14,620 bases of DNA from DASPJR01 sp035628505 (lineage in GTDB: Bacteria; Planctomycetota; SZUA-567; H5-PLA8). Below, one piece after another: positions 1 through 5,369 of the stretch. The notes below the pieces were generated by a model. That model had not been told where the DNA came from and ran no database searches. It saw only the letters and a list, made by a program, of their open reading frames with translations. How positions within the stretch are numbered: position 1 is the stretch's first letter; each line of letters opens with the position of its first letter. Both the position numbers and the translations under genes were made by a program. Location of the stretch: the NCBI GenBank assembly GCA_035628505.1, contig DASPJR010000152.1, forward strand, positions 1 through 14,620, written 5' to 3'.

Positions 1-1
1 A

Positions 2-27
2 GACGCCCGGTCGGCTGACCGGGCGTC
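2..27 (-). terminator. Perfect hairpin after ppdK (probable terminator)
   Basis: An 11-bp perfect inverted repeat (GACGCCCGGTC at 2-12, GACCGGGCGTC at 17-27) encloses a 4-base loop, GGCT. It begins about 30 nt beyond the ppdK stop codon on the minus strand, the usual place for a 3'-end terminator. Only one base lies between the stem and the window edge, so the U-tract needed to call an intrinsic terminator cannot be seen. It could also serve a convergent gene outside the window. Confidence 0.6.
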
Positions 28-57
28 GTCTCGGCTAGGTTCACTGGCTCGCGAAGG

Positions 58-2733
58 TTACTTCTTCTTCGCAGCGCCCTTCTTCCCGTTGCCCTCGTTC
101 TTGATCGCGGCGTGGGCCGCGGCCAGGCGGGCGATCGGGACGCGGAACGGCGAGCAGCTCACGTAGTCGAGGCCGACCTCGTGGCAGAACTCGACCGACC
201 GCGGGTCGCCGCCGTGCTCGCCGCAGATGCCGCACTTCAGGCCCGGCTTCGTCTGCCGGCCGAGCTGGACGGCCATCCGCACCAGCTTGCCGACGCCGCC
301 GATGTCCAGGCTCTGGAACGGGTCGCGCTCCAAAATTTCCTTGTCGAGGTAATCCGGCAGGAACGAGTTTACGTCGTCGCGGCTGTAGCCGAACGTCATC
401 TGCGTCAGGTCGTTCGTGCCGAAGCTGAAGAACTCCGCGGCCTGGGCGATCTGATCGGCCAGCAGCGCCGCGCGCGGCACTTCGATCATCGTTCCAACCA
501 GGTACGGGATCTTCACGCCGGCGGTCTTCTGGACTTCGTCGGCAACCTTGCGCGTCTGCTTCTCGAGGATCTGGAACTCCTTCAGGTCCAGGACCAGCGG
601 GTGCATGATTTCCGGCTCAACCTTGATGCCTTCCTTCTTGCACTGCGCTGCGGCTTCCATGATCGCGCGAACCTGCATCTCCAGAATTTCCGGGTAGGTG
701 ATGCAGAGGCGGCAGCCGCGATGTCCGAGCATCGGGTTCGATTCGTGGAGCTGCTCGACGCGGTGCTTGACCTTCTCGTAGGACAGGCCGATGGTTTCGG
801 CGAGCTTGCGCTGGCCCACTTCGTCATGCGGCACGAATTCATGCAGCGGCGGATCGACGAGGCGAATCGTTACCGGGAAGCCCTTCATCGCCTTGAAGAT
901 GCCGTAGAAGTCTTCGCGCTGGATCGGCAGCAGCTTGGCGAGCGCCTTGCGGCGGGCTTCGGTGTTGTCGGCGACGATCATTTCGCGGATTGCCAGGATG
1001 CGTTCTTCGCTGTCGAAGAACATGTGTTCGGTGCGGCACAGGCCGATGCCTTCAGCGCCCATGCGGATCGCGTTCTGAGCGTCGTACGGCGTATCGGCGT
1101 TCGTGCGAACCTTGAGGGTGCGGATCTGATCGGCGAAGCCCATAATCGTGTAGTAGGCCTTGGGGAGCTCCGGCTTGACCAGGTCCAGCTTGCCGCGGTA
1201 GACGATGCCTTCGCTGCCGTCCAGCGTCAGGTAGTCGCCCTTCTTGACCACCGTGCCGCCGACGCTGAATTCCTGCCTGGCATAGTCGATGTTCAACGTT
1301 TCGCAGCCGACGATACAGCACTTGCCCCAGCCGCGCGCCACGACGGCCGCGTGGCTCGTCTTGCCGCCGGTCTGAGTCAGAATGCCCTGGGCGGCGTGCA
1401 TGCCGCCAACGTCTTCGGGCGAAGTCTCTTTGCGCACCAGGATGACTGGCGTCCCCTTCTTGGCGAGTTCTTCGGCGTCAGCGGCGTTGAACACCACTTC
1501 GCCGCCGGCAGCGCCGGGAACGGCGTTGATGCCGGTCGTGAGCTTCGCCTTTTCAAGATCGGCCTTCTTGATCTTCTGGTCGATGACGGGATAGAAGAGG
1601 CGTTCGATGTCTTCGGGCATGATGCGCGCGACGGCCTGTTCCTTCGTGATCAATTTTTCTTTGACCATGTCGGCGGCAATCGTGAACGTCGCGGCAGGGC
1701 TGCGCTTGCCGGTGCGGCACTGCAGCATGTAGAGCTTCTCGTCTTCGACAGTGAATTCCAGATCCTGCATGTCTTTGTAGTGCTTCTCAAGGATGGCGCG
1801 GACCTGATAGAGCTGCTTGTTAGCTGCCGGGTACTTCACGGCCAGCTCAGAGAGCTTCATCGGCGTGCGGATGCCGGCGACGACGTCTTCGCCCTGCGCG
1901 TTGATCAGCCAGTCGCCGTAGAACACGTTCTCGCCAGTATTCGGATCGCGCGTGAAGCATACGCCTGTGCCGCTGCGGTCGTTCTTGTTGCCAAAGCACA
2001 TCTGCTGAACGTTGACCGCGGTGCCCTTGAGGAATTCGAGCTTTTCCACGCGGCGGTAGGTAACTGCCTTTTCAGCTTCCCAGCAGTTGAACACGGCCGA
2101 GATCGCGCCCCACAGCTGCACGATCGGATCCTGGGGGAAATCTTCGCCCTTATTGTCGCGGTAGAACTTCTTGAAGTCGGCGCAGAGCTGCTTCAGCGCG
2201 TCGGCCGGAATGTCTTTGTCGTCCTTGATGTGGAGCTTGTGCTTAAGCTCATGCAGCATCTCTTCCATCGGTTCTTTGGAGAGGCCCATGGCAGTCGTCG
2301 AATACATCTGGATGAAGCGGCGGTAGGAATCGTAGGCGAAGCGCGCGTCTTTGAAGGTCTTGGCCATGCCTTCGACAGAGACATCGTTGAGGCCGAGATT
2401 CAGGATTGTTTCCATCATGCCGGGCATTGAACGCGCGGCGCCGGAGCGGACCGAGACGAGCAGCGGATCATTGGGGTCGCCCAGTTTCTTGCCCGTGACT
2501 TTCTCGAGCTTGGCGATGTTGGCGCGGACTTCCTTGTCGAGTTCCTTCGGGTAGCGCTTTCCGGATGCGTAGTATTCGGCGCAGGTATCAATGGTGATGG
2601 TGAAGCCGGCAGGAACAGGCAGGCCGATCGACGTCATCTCAGCCAGACCAGCGCCCTTGCCGCCGAGCAGTTCCTTCTGATCGCCGCGGCCTTCGGCCTT
2701 ACCACCGCCGAAGAAATAAACACGTTTTGCCAT
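58..2733 (-). CDS. ppdK: Pyruvate, phosphate dikinase
   Basis: This cytoplasmic enzyme interconverts pyruvate + ATP + Pi and phosphoenolpyruvate + AMP + PPi, linking glycolysis and gluconeogenesis. Its 891 residues fit the bacterial family size of roughly 870-900. All expected modules are present in order. The N-terminal nucleotide-binding domain (about 1-340) has the GGKGAGLAEM motif near residue 24 and VRSGAARSMPGMM near 95-107. The central phosphohistidine domain carries GGKTSHAAVVARG with catalytic His461 and the adjacent Thr459 that is the regulatory site in plants. The C-terminal PEP/pyruvate barrel has GLCRTEHMFF (Arg567), DPPLHEF near 627, GTNDLTQMTFGYSRDD near 772, and CGICGEHGGDP with the likely catalytic Cys837. 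The ATG is supported by AGGAGA upstream. The C-terminus ends in a lysine-rich tail (KKGAAKKK). A terminator-like hairpin sits in its leader. No regulatory-protein partner gene is visible nearby. Confidence 0.98.
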   Translation of the reverse strand: MAKRVYFFGGGKAEGRGDQKELLGGKGAGLAEMTSIGLPVPAGFTITIDTCAEYYASGKRYPKELDKEVRANIAKLEKVTGKKLGDPNDPLLVSVRSGAARSMPGMMETILNLGLNDVSVEGMAKTFKDARFAYDSYRRFIQMYSTTAMGLSKEPMEEMLHELKHKLHIKDDKDIPADALKQLCADFKKFYRDNKGEDFPQDPIVQLWGAISAVFNCWEAEKAVTYRRVEKLEFLKGTAVNVQQMCFGNKNDRSGTGVCFTRDPNTGENVFYGDWLINAQGEDVVAGIRTPMKLSELAVKYPAANKQLYQVRAILEKHYKDMQDLEFTVEDEKLYMLQCRTGKRSPAATFTIAADMVKEKLITKEQAVARIMPEDIERLFYPVIDQKIKKADLEKAKLTTGINAVPGAAGGEVVFNAADAEELAKKGTPVILVRKETSPEDVGGMHAAQGILTQTGGKTSHAAVVARGWGKCCIVGCETLNIDYARQEFSVGGTVVKKGDYLTLDGSEGIVYRGKLDLVKPELPKAYYTIMGFADQIRTLKVRTNADTPYDAQNAIRMGAEGIGLCRTEHMFFDSEERILAIREMIVADNTEARRKALAKLLPIQREDFYGIFKAMKGFPVTIRLVDPPLHEFVPHDEVGQRKLAETIGLSYEKVKHRVEQLHESNPMLGHRGCRLCITYPEILEMQVRAIMEAAAQCKKEGIKVEPEIMHPLVLDLKEFQILEKQTRKVADEVQKTAGVKIPYLVGTMIEVPRAALLADQIAQAAEFFSFGTNDLTQMTFGYSRDDVNSFLPDYLDKEILERDPFQSLDIGGVGKLVRMAVQLGRQTKPGLKCGICGEHGGDPRSVEFCHEVGLDYVSCSPFRVPIARLAAAHAAIKNEGNGKKGAAKKK

Positions 2734-2742
2734 CTGTGACTT

Positions 2743-2748
2743 TCTCCT
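2743..2748 (-). promoter_or_regulatory. ppdK ribosome binding site
   Basis: AGGAGA is read on the minus strand, 9 nt before the ATG at 2733. It fixes the ppdK start and lies directly after the T-run of the leader hairpin, so terminator and ribosome site are almost contiguous. Confidence 0.8.
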
Positions 2749-2751
2749 GAG

Positions 2752-2784
2752 AAAAAAACGCAGCGGGCTTTGCGTAAAGCCCGC
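2752..2784 (-). terminator. Terminator-like hairpin in the ppdK leader
   Basis: On the minus strand a perfect 9-bp stem (GCGGGCTTT with AAAGCCCGC, loop ACGC, 2763-2784) is followed after 4 nt by seven T residues (2752-2758). This has the form of an intrinsic terminator. It ends only 18 nt before the ppdK ATG, too close for a promoter to fit between them, so any ppdK mRNA must read through it. It is therefore either a leader attenuator or the end of the upstream small-gene transcript with partial read-through. A weaker 5-bp stem (CGGGC/GCCCG, 2806-2821) lies just upstream in the same leader. Confidence 0.65.
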
Positions 2785-2980
2785 GCTGAGTGGACTGTGG
2801 TGGAACGGGCGTCAGTGCCCGCCTGCATCGCGCTAACTCTAGCAGGCTTCAAACGCCCACTCCACCGTTTTTGTGGGGTCTACATGCCTACACCGGCAAT
2901 ACCCGAAAGCGGCTAGACTTGTAACAATCGCAGTGGCGGGAGTCAAGAGAAACGAGAGGCGAAAACGATCGTTCCGCAGA

Positions 2981-3316
2981 TCAGCGTGATGAAGCGGGCT
3001 GTTTGAATTCGGCGCTTTGTTCGATTCTTGATTTGACGATAGAAAATGCTTCATCTAGCGAGCCGGAGCCGAGAGGCTGAAAGTTCTTGGACCAAACATA
3101 AAAAGTCTGATCTTTGGCAGTTACGCAAGGAAAATCACCTTTGACCGGGTAACTTTGAACGATGCTGAAACCTAGCGCGTCCAGACTTGTGACCGGGTAA
3201 AGTGTCTTAAGCACCTCGTCTTGCGCTGCTAATTGCGCGAATGGAACAAGGGGCGAGAGGTGCGGATCGCTTTGAAATCGCTTGAGCAATTCATCCCAAG
3301 CTATTTTTGTATCCAT
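2981..3316 (-). CDS. DUF6193-like small protein, candidate immunity protein
   Basis: The product is a soluble protein of 111 residues with no signal peptide or membrane segment. An in-frame GTG two codons earlier (3322) is possible. I prefer the ATG at 3316 because GAGG lies 10 nt before it. The pattern is W-x-x-L-L near the N-terminus, then a helix ending in LKTLYPVTSLDALGFSIV, then YPVKGDFPCV and FYVWSKN, then a C-terminal SLDEAFSIVKSRI helix. From memory this resembles DUF6193, a family of small proteins often found beside secreted toxins. It follows the toxin-like gene by 67 nt on the same strand, the standard toxin-then-immunity order. GC is low: one hand-counted 60-base line (3121-3180) gives 28 G/C, against about 65 % in a purA line. 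That suggests acquired DNA. The family call is from recall; the immunity role is inferred. Confidence 0.6.
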   Translation of the reverse strand: MDTKIAWDELLKRFQSDPHLSPLVPFAQLAAQDEVLKTLYPVTSLDALGFSIVQSYPVKGDFPCVTAKDQTFYVWSKNFQPLGSGSLDEAFSIVKSRIEQSAEFKQPASSR

Positions 3317-3383
3317 TTTCACTTAACCTCGAGCTCCGACAGAACTTCGCTAAGGTTCTGTTTACAACTCCGCCTGTAGAAAA

Positions 3384-3698
3384 TCAATTTCTTAGCAAAG
3401 TCACTGTCGGTCGCGCTTCGGTGGTGACTCGGTATAGTTCCCAGTTGGTGACGTTGTGTCTCTGCGGCCCCAGTTCCTCTCCGAGTTTCACCGCCGTTCT
3501 AATATCGACGATTCCGTCCAAACAGAAATGAACGTTTTCAGATGTTCTAATCGCGTCTTCGAACGCCAACTCGAATTCAGATGAAATAGGGTCACGTTTA
3601 GTCAGCCCAACAGACTTCCACTCCCGATAGGTTGCGGCGCCGATTTCTTTTGCGAAGCTGAATACGTACTCGCAAACGCCGAGTGCCACATCAGCCAT
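3384..3698 (-). CDS. Small protein resembling a polymorphic-toxin C-terminal domain
   Basis: The product has 104 residues with no signal peptide or membrane segment. The N-terminal half (FSFAKEIGAATYREW, then FELAFEDAI) is followed by VHFCLDGI at residues 56-63 and NVTNWELYRV at 82-91, ending in a short strand. The order "helix - hydrophobic strand with N/C-LDG - spacer - V-T-x-W/R-E-L" recalls a C-terminal module in many Rhs/CDI-type polymorphic toxins. This is recall of a family pattern, not a search. The ATG is 6 nt after the purA stop codon. The only Shine-Dalgarno candidate is GGGG inside the end of purA, 10 nt away. GC is low (26 of 60 in line 3541-3600). It may be translated with purA, or be an orphaned toxin tail whose ATG is incidental, because such modules normally sit at the end of much larger proteins. 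Confidence 0.55.
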   Translation of the reverse strand: MADVALGVCEYVFSFAKEIGAATYREWKSVGLTKRDPISSEFELAFEDAIRTSENVHFCLDGIVDIRTAVKLGEELGPQRHNVTNWELYRVTTEARPTVTLLRN

Positions 3699-3704
3699 GA
3701 CGGC

Positions 3705-4994
3705 CTATCCCCGCACGATCATCGCATCCCGGCCGCGGCCGACGCCGACGTACTTGATCGGCGAGCGTGCGAGTTCTTCCAGGCGCTTGACGTAATTCTG
3801 CGCGGCCTTGGGCAGTTTGTCGAAGCTGCGGATGTCGTCGAGCGGCTCGCTCCAGCCGGGCATGCTTTCGTAGTTCGGCTTCGCGATTTCCAGAGCCTGA
3901 TGATCGCATGGGAAACGCTCGACTTTGCGGCCGTCAACCGTGTAGCTTGTGCAGATCTTGATTTCCTTCTCGCCCGTCAGCACGTCCAGTTTCGTCAGCG
4001 CCAGCGCGTCGATGCCCGAGACTTCCACGGCATAGCGCACACCGACAGCATCGAACCAGCCGCAGCGGCGCTTGCGTCCTGTGGTCGTACCGAATTCTGC
4101 TCCCCGTGTCTGCAGACCGACGCCAATCTCGTCCGTCAGCTCTGTCGGGAAGGGGCCGCTTCCGACACGGGTCGTGTAGGCCTTTACTACGCCCAGCGCG
4201 AGCGTGACTTTGCGCGGCGAAATGCCCGATCCAGTCGATGCACCGCCCGCCGTGGCGTTGGAGCTCGTGACGAACGGGTACGTGCCGTGGTCGATGTCCA
4301 GCAGCGAGCCCTGCGCGCCTTCCAGCAGCAGGCGCTTGCCCTGGCTGAGTGCATCGTTGATGTAACTGGCCGTGTCGGCGATGAAGGGCTTCAGGCGCGG
4401 CGCGAACGAGAGAACTTCGTCCGCGACCTTTTTCGCATCGAGGGGCTCGACGTTGTAGACCGACTTCAGAACCGGGTTGAGCTCATTGAGACGCTGGCGG
4501 ATGCGTTCGAGGAAATAATCCGGACGCAGGAGGTCGCTTACACGCAGACCGCTGCGCGCGACTTTATCCACGTAACAAGGGCCGATGCCGCGGCCTGTGG
4601 TGCCAATCTTGCCTTCGCCGCTCGCTTCCTTACGCTTCTCGGAGAGCTGGTCAACGAGGCGGTGGTAGGGCATGACCAGGTGCGCGCGATCGGAGAGCAG
4701 CAGGTTGGAGCCGGTTATGCTGACCTTGCGGGCGCTGAGTTCGTCGATCTCCTTGAGCAGCTCCGCCGGTTCAACGACACAGCCGTTGGCGATGACACAG
4801 ACTTTCTGATCGTGCAGAATGCCGGAGGGAACGAGATGGAAGGCGTAGCGTTCACTTCCGACGACGACGGTATGGCCCGCGTTTGAGCCGCCCTGATACC
4901 GGACGACGATGTCGGTCTCTGGAGCCAGAGCGTCCAGGACCTTGGCCTTGCCTTCATCACCCCACTGCACGCCCACGATAATCGTAACCGGCAC
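3705..4994 (-). CDS. purA: Adenylosuccinate synthetase
   Basis: PurA joins IMP and aspartate using GTP to make adenylosuccinate, the first committed step to AMP. Its 429 residues match the family length (about 430). Visible motifs are QWGDEGK with catalytic Asp13, GGSNAGHT with His41, TGRGIGPCYVDKVAR (the family signature G-I-G-P-x-Y-x-x-K), EGAQGSLLDIDHGTYPFVTSS, the arginine-rich substrate loop TTTGRKRRCGWFD, and LTKLDVLTGEKEI. The start is GTG; GGAGGA 7 nt before it decides this. One oddity is that residue 17, usually Gly in GDEGKGK, is Ala here (GDEGKAK). A toxin-like gene follows after 6 nt, so the two could share a transcript. The divergent neighbour upstream is the ABC permease. Confidence 0.98.
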   Translation of the reverse strand: MPVTIIVGVQWGDEGKAKVLDALAPETDIVVRYQGGSNAGHTVVVGSERYAFHLVPSGILHDQKVCVIANGCVVEPAELLKEIDELSARKVSITGSNLLLSDRAHLVMPYHRLVDQLSEKRKEASGEGKIGTTGRGIGPCYVDKVARSGLRVSDLLRPDYFLERIRQRLNELNPVLKSVYNVEPLDAKKVADEVLSFAPRLKPFIADTASYINDALSQGKRLLLEGAQGSLLDIDHGTYPFVTSSNATAGGASTGSGISPRKVTLALGVVKAYTTRVGSGPFPTELTDEIGVGLQTRGAEFGTTTGRKRRCGWFDAVGVRYAVEVSGIDALALTKLDVLTGEKEIKICTSYTVDGRKVERFPCDHQALEIAKPNYESMPGWSEPLDDIRSFDKLPKAAQNYVKRLEELARSPIKYVGVGRGRDAMIVRG

Positions 4995-5001
4995 GAAAAA
5001 A

Positions 5002-5007
5002 TCCTCC
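5002..5007 (-). promoter_or_regulatory. purA ribosome binding site
   Basis: GGAGGA on the minus strand is separated from the GTG start by TTTTTTC (7 nt). It is the strongest Shine-Dalgarno match in the window and decides the non-ATG start of purA. A 5-bp inverted repeat (GGCGG/CCGCC, 5012-5032) lies just upstream in the leader. Confidence 0.85.
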
Positions 5008-5058
5008 GTTTGGCGGCAGTGCGAAAACCGCCGGAGCCCAGGCCAACGAAAAAGAACA

Positions 5059-5160
5059 CGACTTCAACGCAGAGACGCAGGGGACACAGAGCCACGCAGA
5101 GACAAATAGAAAAAAGAACTCTGCGCTCTCTGCGATCTCCGCGCCTCGGCGTTGAAGTCG
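5059..5160. repeat. Imperfect 102-bp palindrome of CGCAGAG units
   Basis: Perfect 12-bp terminal inverted repeats (CGACTTCAACGC at 5059-5070 and GCGTTGAAGTCG at 5149-5160) enclose degenerate units related to CGCAGAG on the left arm (such as AACGCAGAGACGCAG and ACGCAGAG) and CTCTGCG on the right arm, around an A-rich centre near 5106-5118. It could fold into one long hairpin. From memory, dispersed elements with this unit occur in many copies between genes in several bacterial phyla and cause spurious ORFs. I see no matching direct repeats at its flanks, so there is no sign of a transposition footprint. It lies between the purA start and a minus-strand terminator-like hairpin, so it would be transcribed in any longer purA leader. 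Confidence 0.85.
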
Positions 5161-5182
5161 TTAAACCCGTTCTGATTTGGCC

Positions 5183-5220
5183 AAACAAAAACGGTCAGCG
5201 GGGATGTCCCCGAGACCGTT
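5183..5220 (-). terminator. Terminator-like hairpin upstream of purA
   Basis: On the minus strand, AACGGTC and GACCGTT (5190-5196 with 5214-5220) pair outside an inner CGGGG/CCCCG stem (5199-5203 with 5208-5212, loop ACAT). A small bulge separates the two stems. A T-rich tail, TTTTTGTTT counting the last two stem bases, follows. The form is that of an intrinsic terminator firing toward purA. No minus-strand gene lies between it and the divergent permease, so what it ends is unclear: a long purA leader, a short RNA, or leftover transcription. Confidence 0.65.
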
Positions 5221-5280
5221 AGACGAGTATTTCCCGAAAGCGTCCGCGAGTCAAGTGTTTTCAGTTGAGCCCTAAGCGTT

Positions 5281-5320
5281 GGTTTAACCTCAAAGTTCGT
5301 GAAGAGCACGAAGAAGGAAC
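5281..5320. repeat. CACGAAG-type repeat fragment
   Basis: The stretch GGTTTAACCTCAAAG followed by TTCGTGAAGAGCACGAAGAAG is a degenerate run of GAAG/CACGAAG units with an internal 6-bp inverted repeat (TTCGTG at 5296-5301, CACGAA at 5307-5312). It resembles, from memory, a second class of dispersed non-coding repeat that often accompanies the CGCAGAG class. It covers most of the coding length that an upstream TTG start (5265) would add to the permease, which argues against that start. Confidence 0.55.
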
Positions 5321-5369
5321 TCACCCACACCTAAAAAAGAAACTAGGCTCGCGGGCATTCTGGCAGATA

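Larger units (their letters stand above)
5161..5369. other. Non-coding remainder of the purA/permease divergent spacer
   Basis: Apart from the hairpin (5183-5220) and the CACGAAG-type fragment (5281-5320), I see no gene here. I found no -35/-10 pair good enough to name for either divergent gene. Together with the palindrome this makes a 375-bp gap between the purA and permease starts. Confidence 0.6.

Noticed and set aside
112..2430. 772-codon open frame on the plus strand across ppdK
   Set aside because: It is antisense to a complete, motif-rich ppdK. Long antisense frames are expected in GC-rich genes with strong third-position bias, and its translation shows no family motif.
2839..3054. 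71-codon minus-strand frame between ppdK and the immunity-like gene
   Set aside because: It overlaps the 3' end of the better-supported 2981-3316 gene, has no clear ribosome site, and shows mixed composition without motifs.
3900..4886. 328-codon open frame on the plus strand across purA
   Set aside because: It is antisense to purA, rich in Arg, Ala and Val, with no recognisable domain or ribosome site.
5059..5160. Palindrome read as a transposon remnant or CRISPR-like array
   Set aside because: There is no transposase, no flanking target duplication that I can find, and no regular repeat-spacer spacing. It is better described as a dispersed palindromic repeat.
4715..5188. 157-codon minus-strand frame running from the spacer into purA
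   Set aside because: Its start lies in the CGCAGAG repeat (giving a Leu/Cys-rich peptide typical of such spurious calls) and the rest overlaps purA in another frame.
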